Below, piece after piece: positions 24,888-34,382 of a stretch of 57,815 bases of DNA. The position numbers were made by a program, and so were the translations under genes. This DNA comes from an uncultured Bacteroidales bacterium (GTDB taxonomy: Bacteria; Bacteroidota; Bacteroidia; Bacteroidales; Paludibacteraceae), in NCBI GenBank assembly GCA_900319645.1, contig ONPG01000017.1, positions 1 through 57,815 on the forward strand, read 5' to 3'. The notes below the pieces were generated by a model. That model was given only the letters and a program-made list of their open reading frames with translations. It made no database searches and was not told where the DNA came from. Numbering within the stretch: position 1 is the stretch's first letter; every line of letters starts with the position of its first letter.

Positions 24888-27385
24888 TTCCCAGCTCCGA
24901 CGCCACCTCCGCCGCCGAGACGGTTGAGCTCGTCCATATCGCCGACTTTGCGGTTCTTGTGTTGCTGGTGTTGGCCGAACATCCACGTGATTGAGAGCAT
25001 CACACGTTGTTGACGGACGGTATTGTTATACCAACTCTTGTAACCCGGCATTTGTCCCATATCAGTATTGGTGAAACGCATAGAGCGAGCCAAATCCTGC
25101 ACATTGAGGTTGAAAATAAGTCCTTTCTTCATGTACATCTTTCGCACTCCGAAATTGAGATAATAGGTACTTCCTTGACGGTCGTAACCTGTTGTCATTG
25201 GCGAAGACCAGTTGCCGTCCAGCGTCATGATCCAGTCTTTGGGCAAGTAAGCCGAGAGAGTGCCGCCCACATAACCATAGTGGTTACCCAACTGATAAAC
25301 AGGTTTGCCGTCCGGCTTCCGCTCGTAGGACTTGTTGAGGAAATGATACCAACCGGCATTGACCGTCAAAGCCAGCCACGCTCCTACAACTGACCGTTTC
25401 GCTTTCGGATCGCTTTCGTTCTTCGAGAACTTCGGTACAAGCGGCAGTTCGGTCAGCGAGAGGTTGCCGCCGTGGGTCGTACACGTACCGAAATTGGTCC
25501 ATTGCAACTGACCTCTACCATCCGGCAGAATGGTGGTCTTCTGCGAGAACATATCTTGCGTGTGCGCAAAATTGAATGTCACATTCAGGTATTGTGTCCA
25601 ACTGAAATGCAGCTCCACATCGTTGTTGAACTCCGGCGAGAGATTTGTGTTTCCTCTTTGGGACGAATAGGCGTCGATATAAGTCACGAATGGATTGAGC
25701 ATCCAGTAGTTCGGACGTTTGATGCGGCGGGTATAGGAAGCCGAAACACTAATGGGTTGGGCTATCTTGCCCAGCGGCGAAGACGTGTAACCCACATAGG
25801 CCGTCGGGAAGGGATCGAAATACGACTTGTTGGTTACCGAGTCGGCACTACTCCAGTTGCCGTGGCTGTAAGTGTATTCGCCGCGCAGACCGAGCTTGAC
25901 CGACCAGTGTTCGCCAAACTGCTTGCCCACAGAGATATAGGCGGCGGCTACGTGCTCGCGGTAAAGGAAATCCGAAGGAGTCTGACCCAAGTTCGTACCA
26001 TTGAGTACCGAATCGGTAGTCATGTGGTTGTCCGTGGACGAGAGGGCGTACTTCACGCCGGATTCAATCATACCCGTTTGCCAGAACTTAGTCTGAAAAT
26101 CCAGTTTGGCGGAGTATATATTGGCGGTCTGGCGGGTGTTGATATCCAGCCCGAGTGCGCGGTTGTCAAAGTCGGTAAACTGGTGGTTGAACGAGCGGGT
26201 GGAGTAGCGGTTATAATCCACATTGACGGTCAGTTCGCGTTCTAACGCTTCGGAGAACGTGTGCGTATAGTTGAGGTTCGCCGTGTGTTGCGGAGCACGT
26301 GTGCGGGTGTTGGTCTCCGTCGTGCTGAACACGGTGTCGTTGCCGCGGACGGTATAGCCGATGTTGCGACCGGGCATAATCTCCTGACGTATGTCCATGT
26401 ATGGCACTTGCAGAATAAAACCAAGGGTGTTGGCGGAGTCTATGTACCAGTCGTTACCCACCTTCATCATATAGTATTGGAAATCCATATTGTAGCCCGA
26501 CTTGGAATAGTTGACGGTGGCAGGATTTGAGCCTATTTCCGGCACTTCGCGTCCGGTCTCGAAATCCACATCATTCTGCGCATAGACCTGTGTCAGTTGA
26601 CCGAAGGTATAAGTCTTCGCCCCGCGGTAATTGAGGTTGAGCGACACCATATCCATGTTCAGCCATCTCTTGACGTCGCCGAAATACATTCCTCCGTACG
26701 CGGCGGACAACATTCCGTTCAAACCTTTGGACATGTTGCGTTTGGTTTTGATATTGATGATTCCGCCTTGTCCCGAAGCGTCATATTTTGCCGATGGATT
26801 CGAGATAATCTCTATCTTCTCAATGGTGTTGCCGTCTGTTCCGTCCAGCATCGCTTTCAGTTGCTGACCGCTCAAATACGAAGGCTTGCCGTCTATCCAT
26901 ATCTCCACCGATTTGCCGTTGACGGTGATGTTCCCGTCCTTGTCGATACGCACACCCGGCGCACGGCGGAGAATATCGTTGCCGTTGGAACCGGCAGACA
27001 GAGGCGAAGCGGAAACATTCACCACTAATTTGTCCATCTGACGCTCGATAAGCGGTTTCTTGGCTTTGACTTCCACTTCCTCCAACCGCTCCGTTTCCTC
27101 GCGCAACACGAAATCCGGTCCGCCGAACGAGGTCTGATAGCCGATATACGAAGCCTGAATGAGCAATCCCTTTGTCCCTTGTCCTTTGTCCCTTGACACT
27201 TCCACCTGGTATTTACCTTGCTCGTCAGTAATAGCGCCGGTAATCAGCGTGGAGTCCTGCGTCAGGACGGAGATGGTCACAAACGGCATAGCCTGACCGC
27301 GCGAGTCAAGGACTGTGCCCTTAATAGTCTCAGCGCTAAGCGTGAGGGAGACGAGCAGACCAAACAAAAGAAATAGTTTTTTCAT
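24884..27385 (-). CDS. Outer-membrane beta-barrel receptor (TonB-dependent-like)
   Basis: An 833-aa protein: signal peptide (1-18), CarboxypepD_reg domain (about 19-105, TIKGTVLDSRGQAMPFVTIS), plug-like region (about 110-235, DILRRAPGVRIDKDGNITVN, KIEIISNPSAKYDASGQGG) and a long 16-22-strand type barrel to the end. It belongs to the outer membrane beta-barrel family of Bacteroidota. The C-terminus ends in a Gly-rich tail (LGGGGGVGAG) rather than the usual aromatic residue. Its start overlaps the preceding lipoprotein gene by 4 nt (ATGA), so translation is coupled. Substrate unknown; the AraC regulator upstream may control it. Confidence 0.85.
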   Translation of the reverse strand: MKKLFLLFGLLVSLTLSAETIKGTVLDSRGQAMPFVTISVLTQDSTLITGAITDEQGKYQVEVSRDKGQGTKGLLIQASYIGYQTSFGGPDFVLREETERLEEVEVKAKKPLIERQMDKLVVNVSASPLSAGSNGNDILRRAPGVRIDKDGNITVNGKSVEIWIDGKPSYLSGQQLKAMLDGTDGNTIEKIEIISNPSAKYDASGQGGIINIKTKRNMSKGLNGMLSAAYGGMYFGDVKRWLNMDMVSLNLNYRGAKTYTFGQLTQVYAQNDVDFETGREVPEIGSNPATVNYSKSGYNMDFQYYMMKVGNDWYIDSANTLGFILQVPYMDIRQEIMPGRNIGYTVRGNDTVFSTTETNTRTRAPQHTANLNYTHTFSEALERELTVNVDYNRYSTRSFNHQFTDFDNRALGLDINTRQTANIYSAKLDFQTKFWQTGMIESGVKYALSSTDNHMTTDSVLNGTNLGQTPSDFLYREHVAAAYISVGKQFGEHWSVKLGLRGEYTYSHGNWSSADSVTNKSYFDPFPTAYVGYTSSPLGKIAQPISVSASYTRRIKRPNYWMLNPFVTYIDAYSSQRGNTNLSPEFNNDVELHFSWTQYLNVTFNFAHTQDMFSQKTTILPDGRGQLQWTNFGTCTTHGGNLSLTELPLVPKFSKNESDPKAKRSVVGAWLALTVNAGWYHFLNKSYERKPDGKPVYQLGNHYGYVGGTLSAYLPKDWIMTLDGNWSSPMTTGYDRQGSTYYLNFGVRKMYMKKGLIFNLNVQDLARSMRFTNTDMGQMPGYKSWYNNTVRQQRVMLSITWMFGQHQQHKNRKVGDMDELNRLGGGGGVGAGK

Positions 27386-27900
27386 CTTTTCCGAGCATTT
27401 AAGTGTACACTAACGGGGTTGGCTGTGAGTGTCCAATTGTGGTCGGAGTTGCGGCTGCGACCGCTATAACCCAACCGCATGTTCAGATCTCCATTGTTCA
27501 GCACTTGTCCTTCACCGGAAATACGGATATTGAACAACTCGTCTTTGTCGTCGATTTTGACGGTGATATCGCGGAAAATCGGATTATCAATCCAAACCGT
27601 ATCGTGGGTGAAGAACAATACCATTTCGTAGGTATTGCCGTCGTCGGCATAGAGCGTGACATTGCATTTGTCCGACTCTTTGCTGCGTGTGACAGTCATC
27701 GTTCCCGATTCCGGCGTGAGTGTTACAAAACTTTCCTCGTTGCTGTCCGCAAAATAGATACGGGCTGTGCCGGCTATCCGATAGTCGTAATCGCCCACTG
27801 CAGTTTTCAATCCCGGCTCATTGCTACAGGCACTCAGTGCCAATCCGACTGCCATCGTCAGCATCATCGCTGCTTTGGCTAATAATGTGTTCGTTTTCAT
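27382..27900 (-). CDS. Lipoprotein translated together with the receptor
   Basis: The ATG at 27900 gives a 172-aa lipoprotein (VGLALSAC, Cys near residue 24). The mature part is beta-rich (YDYRIAGTARIYFADSNEES, TVTRSKESDKCNVTLYADDG, ISGEGQVLNNGDLNMRLGYS) and resembles small calycin- or lipocalin-like Bacteroidales lipoproteins, without a firm family. The frame is open to 27930 but those codons overlap the -7 box, so the shorter form is chosen. The 4-nt overlap with the receptor gene points to a joint role at the outer membrane. Confidence 0.7.
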   Translation of the reverse strand: MKTNTLLAKAAMMLTMAVGLALSACSNEPGLKTAVGDYDYRIAGTARIYFADSNEESFVTLTPESGTMTVTRSKESDKCNVTLYADDGNTYEMVLFFTHDTVWIDNPIFRDITVKIDDKDELFNIRISGEGQVLNNGDLNMRLGYSGRSRNSDHNWTLTANPVSVHLNARKR

Positions 27901-27927
27901 TGTTGGTGTGTTTTTTGAAATCCGGTG

Positions 27928-27960
27928 CAAAAGTACTGCTTTTTAGGGACGTGAGATATG
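27928..27960 (-). promoter_or_regulatory. Candidate activator-dependent promoter of the lipoprotein-receptor operon
   Basis: On the minus strand TACTTTTG (27928-27935) is a good -7 box, but no TTTG is found at the -33 distance (the region reads TTTCATATC). A weak -33 behind an AraC-type gene fits a promoter that needs an activator. Confidence 0.5.
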
Positions 27961-27983
27961 AAAAAACGGACATTTGCTGTTTT

Positions 27984-28844
27984 CTATGCGAAAAATACCG
28001 AAAAATCTGCTGTCAAAGGAATGCCGAGCGTACGGAATTGGCCGGGCGACACACATCCCATCTGCTGAAACTCCAATGCCGCGTGGCTCAGATCATAGTA
28101 GCCGTGGCGGAGAACGGTCGCCAGTAGGTCGATTGTTTTGCCTTGCGCGGCTTGTTGCTGCATGTCCTGAATAGTACGGTGAAACCGACGCAATCTGATA
28201 AATTGTTTGGGCGCAACGCCCACATATTGGCGGAATACACGCAGGAACTGCCGCTCACCCAGACACGCCGCACTTGCCATCTCCGCGGCAGAGATGGCAC
28301 CTTCCGCTTCGTCGCAGGCGGCTACGACATTTCTTATACACGTGTAGTGAGGGTCTTCTTTTTTAGGCAGTCGTCCCATGAAAAAAGCGTCTAACAGAGG
28401 CGCTATCTCTTCTGCATGAGGAGTAGATTTGAAAATACGGTCACAGCTTTTCAGCCCTTGGTCGGCACATTCGCTGACGGTGAGCACTTGTCCTGCCAAC
28501 TGCTGCATGTCGATGCCCAAAAGTGCGTGCATTCCGCCGGGCTGAAAATCCATCATCATCCCTTCGAACCAACCGCTGACGGTCGTGAGACCCAAAGTCA
28601 TCTGGTTGGCGCCTAACAGCATCAACTCGTCGCTCTGTTTGCCGGCCACCTCCACGACGGCGTTCCGCATAAAAATAAAACTGCCGTAGTTTGGGAGCAG
28701 CGGCTGTACGTGCTTGCCGTTGACAAACCGAGGGTCATCCGCCGGCGGTGTCATCGTGTCGGTCGATCCCTCCGCGCGCACGAATACATAACGATATATA
28801 TATTGCCGCAGTCCTTCTGCCGGCAGAATGATTTGGTGTTGCAT
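27984..28844 (-). CDS. AraC family transcriptional regulator
   Basis: The ATG at 28844 gives a 286-aa regulator beginning MQHQIILPAEGLRQYIYRYV. The N-terminal domain (DUF6597-like) has the GWFEGMMMDFQPGGMHALLG segment; the C-terminal AraC helix-turn-helix pair lies at about 185-280 (ISAAEMASAACLGERQFLRV, VGVAPKQFIRLRRFHRTIQD, GYYDLSHAALEFQQMGCVSP). It has its own promoter, ends about 80 nt before the receptor operon and is in the same orientation, so it probably activates that operon. Ligand unknown. Confidence 0.85.
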   Translation of the reverse strand: MQHQIILPAEGLRQYIYRYVFVRAEGSTDTMTPPADDPRFVNGKHVQPLLPNYGSFIFMRNAVVEVAGKQSDELMLLGANQMTLGLTTVSGWFEGMMMDFQPGGMHALLGIDMQQLAGQVLTVSECADQGLKSCDRIFKSTPHAEEIAPLLDAFFMGRLPKKEDPHYTCIRNVVAACDEAEGAISAAEMASAACLGERQFLRVFRQYVGVAPKQFIRLRRFHRTIQDMQQQAAQGKTIDLLATVLRHGYYDLSHAALEFQQMGCVSPGQFRTLGIPLTADFSVFFA

Positions 28845-28865
28845 ACATTTGTTCGTTTGACGTTG

Positions 28866-28897
28866 CAAAGGTACTACTTTTTTTTGATATGTGCAAA
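28866..28897 (-). promoter_or_regulatory. Promoter of the AraC gene
   Basis: On the minus strand TTTG (28894-28897), 20 nt, TACCTTTG (28866-28873). Confidence 0.8.
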
Positions 28898-29026
28898 TTC
28901 TGCCCGCATAAAATACTATTTATCCTTCGCGATGAGTGTTTATTTGCGGTAGCTTCATGGTAGCATACAGGCAATAACCTAATAATATCCTAATAGTTAT
29001 GCGGAGTTATAAAGAGCCAAACGGAA

Positions 29027-30190
29027 TTACAAGCGTTCTTTTATCCGCTGTAAGGATGTGATGACGTCCGAGCGGTTTGCGAAAGAAGAGAAACGGACAA
29101 ATCCTTCTCCACATTGACCAAAGCCGACTCCAGGCGTAGATACCACCTGGCAACGATGCAACAGATGCTCGAAAAACGTCCACGAATCCCATCCATTCGG
29201 TGCATTACACCAGATATAAGGAGCGTTTTCGCCTCCATACACCTCCAACCCTGCGTCTCGCAGACCGTTCAGAAGGAGGGATGCTGTGGTTTTGTAGTAC
29301 CGGATATTTTCGTGAATACCTTTTTGCCCTTCAGTAGTAAAAGTGGCTTCTGCCGCGCGCTGGGACACATAGGCGGTTCCGTTGTATTTGGTACATTGCC
29401 GTCGCATCCACAGCGGCTGGAGTCCGGTCTCAAAAGGCACAACGACAAATCCGCAACGGACAGACGTAAAGCCTGCGCTTTTGCTGAAACTATGCACCTC
29501 AACCGCGACTTCACGTGCGCCCTCAATCTCGTAGATAGAATGCGGAATGTCAGGGGAGGAGATAAACGCTTCGTAAGCGGCGTCAAAAATTATGAGCGAA
29601 TGATTGTGCTGCGCGTATTCCACCCAAAGACGCAGTTGGTCACGCGTGAGAACCGCTCCGGTGGGGTTGTTTGGGAAACAGAGATAGATGATGTCTATCG
29701 GCTGTGCGGGCAGGTCGGGCACAAAATGATTCTCTTTAAGACAGGGAAGAAGAGTGATCTTGCGTCCCGCCATGATATTTGCATCCACATATGCCGGATA
29801 AGTCGGATCCATGATGGCAACATGGTTGTTGGAGTCGAAAAGGTCGCTGAGGTTTCCCAAATCGCTTCCCGCTCCCTCAGATACAAAGACCTCATCGGGT
29901 TGGAAATGGATGTTTTTCGGAATAAAGAAGTGGTCGATGATGGCCTGCCGAAGCCATTCATAACCATTTTCGGGGCAGTATCCACGGAAAGTCTCTTCGT
30001 GTGCAAGTTCCTCTGCTGCCTGTTGCATGGCATCTACAATGACGCGAGGCAGAGGACGTGTGACATCGCCGATCCCCATACGCAACAGATGCTCGTCGGG
30101 ATGCTGTGCCTTGTAGGCTTTGACGCGCAGATCGATGTCATGAAAGAGATAGTGAGCGGGTAGTTCGGAAAAATGTGAATTAAGTATCAT
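29027..30190 (-). CDS. dapL: LL-diaminopimelate aminotransferase
   Basis: A 387-aa PLP-dependent class I/II aminotransferase converting tetrahydrodipicolinate to LL-diaminopimelate in one step of lysine and peptidoglycan synthesis. Evidence: RMGIGDVTRPLPRVIVDAMQ, FRGYCPENGYEWLRQAI, VSEGAGSDLGNLSDLF, IIYLCFPNNPTGAVLTRDQL, and the cofactor lysine in HSFSKSAGFTSVRCGF (about residue 237). It is typical in length. It follows dapF by 12 nt, so the two make consecutive intermediates of the same pathway from one transcript. Confidence 0.95.
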   Translation of the reverse strand: MILNSHFSELPAHYLFHDIDLRVKAYKAQHPDEHLLRMGIGDVTRPLPRVIVDAMQQAAEELAHEETFRGYCPENGYEWLRQAIIDHFFIPKNIHFQPDEVFVSEGAGSDLGNLSDLFDSNNHVAIMDPTYPAYVDANIMAGRKITLLPCLKENHFVPDLPAQPIDIIYLCFPNNPTGAVLTRDQLRLWVEYAQHNHSLIIFDAAYEAFISSPDIPHSIYEIEGAREVAVEVHSFSKSAGFTSVRCGFVVVPFETGLQPLWMRRQCTKYNGTAYVSQRAAEATFTTEGQKGIHENIRYYKTTASLLLNGLRDAGLEVYGGENAPYIWCNAPNGWDSWTFFEHLLHRCQVVSTPGVGFGQCGEGFVRFSSFANRSDVITSLQRIKERL

Positions 30191-30202
30191 AATCGCAAGT
30201 AG

Positions 30203-31036
30203 TTATAAAATAAATTCTCCTCTACAAACCTCTGTGGCCGTTCCGCGCATAGTGACCTCGTGCGTGTCGGGATTGTATCGTATCTGCAGGTCTCCGCCTC
30301 TCAGGTGAACCGTGACGGAGTGTTCAGTTTTAGAGAGAATGGCAGCTGCTACAACAGCGGCGCACGCTCCCGTTCCGCAGGCCATCGTCTCGCCAGACCC
30401 TCGTTCCCACACGCGCATATCTATCTCATTACGATTGCGAACCGATACAAACTCCACATTTGTGCCCTCCGGGAAATGCGGATGTTTCTCCAGTGTCGGT
30501 CCCAGCGGGGTGAGTGACATTGTAGCCACATGTTTCTCCGGAAAAAGTACGATATGTGGATTGCCTATGTTGACAGATGCAAATGCCACGGGGCGGTAGT
30601 TGATCATCAGTTCGTCAAACCGCACTTCCGCTTTTCCCATATCCACCTCTGCACTATCCACAATTCCCTTCGAAGTGTGCAACCTGAGTGTACGCAAACC
30701 GGAGAGAGTTTGGATACAGAGTTTCGTTCGGCGGCACAGCCCGCTTTCATACAAGTATTTACCCACACATCGGATTGCATTGCCGCACATCTCCGCTTCT
30801 GAGCCATCGGCATTGAAAATACGCATTTCTGCATCAGCATTCACGGAGGGTAGAATCAATACTAATCCGTCAGAACCGATACCGAAATGGCGGTTGGAAA
30901 CACGTTTGGCCAAAACAGGGAGGTTTGTTTCCTCAATCGTTTCTGCAGTCGCTTGGGTAAAACAATCCACATAAATGTAATCATTCCCCAAACCGTGCAT
31001 TTTTATAAAAGGTATGTTTTTGATGCTGTTTTTCAT
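30203..31036 (-). CDS. dapF: Diaminopimelate epimerase
   Basis: A 277-aa enzyme interconverting LL- and meso-diaminopimelate. The two catalytic cysteines are visible in EMCGNAIRCVGKYLYE (near residue 85) and TMACGTGACAAVVAA (near residue 217), and MHGLGNDYIYVDCF at the N-terminus is a family hallmark. It is the first gene of the dapF-dapL pair, so epimerase and aminotransferase are cotranscribed, and it diverges from pyrG. Confidence 0.96.
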   Translation of the reverse strand: MKNSIKNIPFIKMHGLGNDYIYVDCFTQATAETIEETNLPVLAKRVSNRHFGIGSDGLVLILPSVNADAEMRIFNADGSEAEMCGNAIRCVGKYLYESGLCRRTKLCIQTLSGLRTLRLHTSKGIVDSAEVDMGKAEVRFDELMINYRPVAFASVNIGNPHIVLFPEKHVATMSLTPLGPTLEKHPHFPEGTNVEFVSVRNRNEIDMRVWERGSGETMACGTGACAAVVAAAILSKTEHSVTVHLRGGDLQIRYNPDTHEVTMRGTATEVCRGEFIL

Positions 31037-31067
31037 TTTTAATCCGATTAAAATTCAAAAACTGCGG

Positions 31068-31099
31068 CAAAATTACGCTAATTTTTTGAAATATGCAAA
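31068..31099 (-). promoter_or_regulatory. Promoter of dapF-dapL
   Basis: On the minus strand TTTG (31096-31099), 20 nt, TAATTTTG (31068-31075). Confidence 0.75.
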
Positions 31100-31124
31100 T
31101 AAAAATGATTTTTTGACGTATTTT

Positions 31125-31156
31125 CTTGTTTTTGTGAAAAATATTTGCTAACTTTG
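31125..31156 (+). promoter_or_regulatory. Promoter of pyrG
   Basis: CTTG (31125-31128), 20-nt spacer, TAACTTTG (31149-31156); start codon at 31189. Confidence 0.7.
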
Positions 31157-31188
31157 CACCCCGAAATGAAAATTAACTACTTTTTTGT

Positions 31189-32790
31189 ATGGAAACGAGG
31201 TATATTTTTGTTACGGGAGGTGTCTCCTCATCTCTGGGGAAAGGTATCATAGCGGCATCACTGGGCAAATTGCTGCAATCCCGCGGTTTCAGGGTTACTA
31301 TTCAGAAGTTAGATCCGTATATCAACGTGGATCCGGGAACGCTCAATCCTTATGAACATGGTGAGTGTTATGTCACAGTGGATGGGCACGAAGCCGATTT
31401 GGATCTGGGGCATTATGAGCGTTTTTTAGATGTGGAAACCCATAAAGTGAATAGTATTACCACCGGACGCATATACCAAAGTGTGATTGAGAAAGAGAGG
31501 CGTGGGGACTATTTAGGTAAGACAGTACAAATCATTCCGCATATTACGGACGAAATCAAACACCATATCCTTTCGTTGGGACAAACGGGAAATTTTGATT
31601 TCGTTATAATCGAAATAGGCGGAACAGTAGGAGATATGGAATCACTTCCGTTCATTGAGTCCGTGCGCCAACTGCGGTGGGAAATGGGCAGAAACTGCTG
31701 TTGTATTCACCTGACATATGTGCCTTATTTGGCGGCCGCTAAAGAGTTGAAAACGAAACCCACACAACACTCGGTGAAGGACTTGTTGCAAGAGGGAGTT
31801 CAGCCGGATATTATTGTTCTGCGTACGGAGCGTGAGATCCCGTTGGAGATGCGTCGTAAGGTTGCGTTGTTTTGTAATGTAGAAGAAGATGCCGTCATAC
31901 AGTCTTTGGATGCACCCACTATCTACCGAGTGCCGCTGAATATGCTCGCGGAAGGTTTGGATGCTGTGGTGTTGCGTAAGACGGGTTATGATCCGGCTTC
32001 TGTTTCAAAACCGGATATGGACTCTTGGGCGAATTTTCTCAACCAACTGGAAGGAGCTGAAGAATATGTGAAGATAGCGTTGGTGGGGAAATATGTGCAA
32101 CTCCAGGATGCCTACAAATCCATTAGGGAAGCGCTCTCGCACGCAGCGGCATACAATAATAGAAAATTGCAACTGGTATCTATCCTCTCCGATGATATCC
32201 ACGAAAAGAATGTAGATCAGTTGTCTGCATATCAAGGGATTGTTATTGCCCCTGGTTTTGGTAGCCGCGGAGTGGAGGGCAAATTGCTGGCAATCCGATT
32301 TGCAAGAGAGAACAAAATCCCGTGTTTTGGTATCTGTATGGGTATGCAGTGTATGGCGATTGAGTTTGCCCGGAATGTGTTGGGCTATTCTGATGCCAAC
32401 TCCACGGAGTTTGACGAGCATACCGAACACAATATCATTGATCTTATGGAAGACCAGAAGCGTACGATTAACAAGGGAGGATCCATGCGCCTCGGCGCGT
32501 ATCCTTGTCGTTTGCTCCCAAACAGCCGAGTGCAAGCAATATATAGATGCGATGAAATCAAAGAAAGACACCGCCATCGCTACGAACTGAATCATGCTTA
32601 TCAAACGGAATTGGAGCGGAACGGATTGCATTGCTCCGGGGTGAATCCGGATAGCGGGTTGACTGAAATCATTGAGTTGGAGGGACATCCGTGGTTTATC
32701 GGCACGCAGTTTCATCCGGAGTATAGCAGTACGGTGCTACACCCGCATCCTTTGTTTCTGGATTTTATCCGCAAGGCGATTGAGCGATAA
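31189..32790 (+). CDS. pyrG: CTP synthase
   Basis: A 533-aa enzyme making CTP from UTP, ATP and glutamine. The synthetase domain covers about 1-265 (FVTGGVSSSLGKGIIAASLG P-loop, DPYINVDPGTLNPYEHGECY). The glutamine amidotransferase domain covers about 290-530, with the nucleophile in FGICMGMQC (Cys about 383) and the His-Glu pair in FHPEYSS (about 508). All key motifs are intact. Monocistronic by appearance, with gdhA behind its own promoter. Confidence 0.97.
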   Translation: METRYIFVTGGVSSSLGKGIIAASLGKLLQSRGFRVTIQKLDPYINVDPGTLNPYEHGECYVTVDGHEADLDLGHYERFLDVETHKVNSITTGRIYQSVIEKERRGDYLGKTVQIIPHITDEIKHHILSLGQTGNFDFVIIEIGGTVGDMESLPFIESVRQLRWEMGRNCCCIHLTYVPYLAAAKELKTKPTQHSVKDLLQEGVQPDIIVLRTEREIPLEMRRKVALFCNVEEDAVIQSLDAPTIYRVPLNMLAEGLDAVVLRKTGYDPASVSKPDMDSWANFLNQLEGAEEYVKIALVGKYVQLQDAYKSIREALSHAAAYNNRKLQLVSILSDDIHEKNVDQLSAYQGIVIAPGFGSRGVEGKLLAIRFARENKIPCFGICMGMQCMAIEFARNVLGYSDANSTEFDEHTEHNIIDLMEDQKRTINKGGSMRLGAYPCRLLPNSRVQAIYRCDEIKERHRHRYELNHAYQTELERNGLHCSGVNPDSGLTEIIELEGHPWFIGTQFHPEYSSTVLHPHPLFLDFIRKAIER

Positions 32791-32840
32791 TACCGAATTT
32801 AGCATATATAAATGACAAAATATAAAAAAATGTTCGCGCG

Positions 32841-32872
32841 CTTGCGTATATGAGATTTTTTTTGTACTTTTG
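32841..32872 (+). promoter_or_regulatory. Promoter of gdhA
   Basis: CTTG (32841-32844), 20 nt, TACTTTTG (32865-32872). Confidence 0.75.
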
Positions 32873-32934
32873 CAGCCGATTTTAATTTGCTGTAAAAGGT
32901 GGATTTAGGTACAATATAACTAAAAGGTACAACA

Positions 32935-34290
32935 ATGGACAAACAAACACAAGCTTATGTGGACGCCTTTATGGCGGACCTCATTAAGAAAAACCCGGGT
33001 GAGAACGAGTTTCACCAGGCAGTCAAAGAAGTAGTGGAGTCGGTGGCTCCGATGATTATGGCTTATCCGTATCTGCGGGAGCAGAAAGTGATGGAGCGTA
33101 TCGTGGAGCCGGAGCGTGTGATTATGTTCCGCGTGCCGTGGATGGACGATCAGGGCGAAGTGCAGATCAACCGCGGTTTCCGCGTACAGATGAACTCTGC
33201 CATCGGTCCGTACAAAGGCGGAATCCGTTTTCACGCGTCTGTAAACCTGAGTATTATGAAGTTCCTGGCGTTCGAGCAGACCTTCAAGAACGCGCTGACG
33301 ACGCTGCCAATGGGCGGTGCAAAAGGCGGTTCGGATTTCTCGCCGAGAGGTAAGAGCGACGCCGAAGTGATGCGTTTCTGCCAGAGTTTTATGACCGAGC
33401 TGCAACGTCACATCGGAGCGGACACGGATGTTCCTGCCGGCGATATAGGCGTGGGCGGACGCGAGATAGGGTATATGTTTGGTCAATACAAGAGACTGCG
33501 TGACGAGTTCACCGGCACGCTGACCGGAAAAGGTCAGATGTGGGGTGGTAGTCTGATGCGTCCTGAGGCAACCGGTTACGGAGCTTGCTATTTCGCTGAG
33601 GCTATGTTGGCTACACGCGGACTGTCCTTCGAGGGCAAGAAAGTCTGCATCTCGGGAGCCGGCAACGTGGCGCAGTTTGCTGCACAGAAAGCGACGCGTC
33701 TGGGGGCGAAAGTGCTTACTATGTCCGATTCCAACGGATTTATCTACGACGAAGAAGGTCTGAACGAAGAGAAACTTGCGTATATCTTCGAGTTGAAGAA
33801 CGTCCGCCGCGGCCGCATCAAAGAGTACGTCAGCAAATATCCGCAGGCGAAGTATTTCGAGAACGAGCGTCCGTGGGCTATTCCTTGCGACATCGCTATG
33901 CCGTGCGCTACGCAGAACGAGATAGAGAAAGCCGATGCCGAGAAACTGATGGCGAACGGTTGCTTCTGCGTGTGCGAGGGAGCGAATATGCCCTCGACGC
34001 CCGAAGCCATCGCTATTTTCCAAGGCGCGAAGATCCTCTACAGCCCGGGTAAGGCATCCAACGCCGGAGGCGTGGCTACTTCCGGTTTGGAGATGACACA
34101 GAACTCGATGCGTCTGAAATGGACTGCCGAGGAAGTGGATCAACGTCTGCGCACGATTATGGCGGATATTCACGCCGCTTGCCTCAAATACGGAACTGAA
34201 GAGGACGGCTACATCAACTACGTCAAAGGTGCCAACATCGCCGGCTTTATGAAAGTGGCGAACGCAATGGTGGAGCAGGGCTTAGTCTGA
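32935..34290 (+). CDS. gdhA: NADP-type glutamate dehydrogenase
   Basis: A 451-aa enzyme of hexameric, NADP-preferring type that makes glutamate from 2-oxoglutarate and ammonia, the main nitrogen entry in many Bacteroidales. Substrate-site blocks are clear: GPYKGGIRFHASVNLSIMKF, LTTLPMGGAKGGSDFSPRGK (about 122-141, with the catalytic Lys) and PAGDIGVGGREIGYMFGQY. The Rossmann domain has CISGAGNVAQFAA. Its own promoter lies upstream; four 11-bp repeats follow the stop codon. Confidence 0.96.
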   Translation: MDKQTQAYVDAFMADLIKKNPGENEFHQAVKEVVESVAPMIMAYPYLREQKVMERIVEPERVIMFRVPWMDDQGEVQINRGFRVQMNSAIGPYKGGIRFHASVNLSIMKFLAFEQTFKNALTTLPMGGAKGGSDFSPRGKSDAEVMRFCQSFMTELQRHIGADTDVPAGDIGVGGREIGYMFGQYKRLRDEFTGTLTGKGQMWGGSLMRPEATGYGACYFAEAMLATRGLSFEGKKVCISGAGNVAQFAAQKATRLGAKVLTMSDSNGFIYDEEGLNEEKLAYIFELKNVRRGRIKEYVSKYPQAKYFENERPWAIPCDIAMPCATQNEIEKADAEKLMANGCFCVCEGANMPSTPEAIAIFQGAKILYSPGKASNAGGVATSGLEMTQNSMRLKWTAEEVDQRLRTIMADIHAACLKYGTEEDGYINYVKGANIAGFMKVANAMVEQGLV

Positions 34291-34322
34291 TAAATAGCAG
34301 GTTTTTCGCTGTTGAACACGTA

Positions 34323-34366
34323 AACGAGTCGATAACGAGTCGATAACGAGACGATAACGAGCCGGT
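34323..34366. repeat. Four tandem 11-bp units between gdhA and the PPDK_N gene
   Basis: AACGAGTCGAT twice, then AACGAGACGAT and AACGAGCCGGT, without gaps. No promoter consensus is seen between gdhA and the next gene. Confidence 0.85.
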
Positions 34367-34382
34367 AGTAAATCGGAATAAT

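Noticed and set aside
32920-34173. 417-codon minus-strand frame
   Set aside because: Antisense of gdhA, whose motifs are unmistakable.
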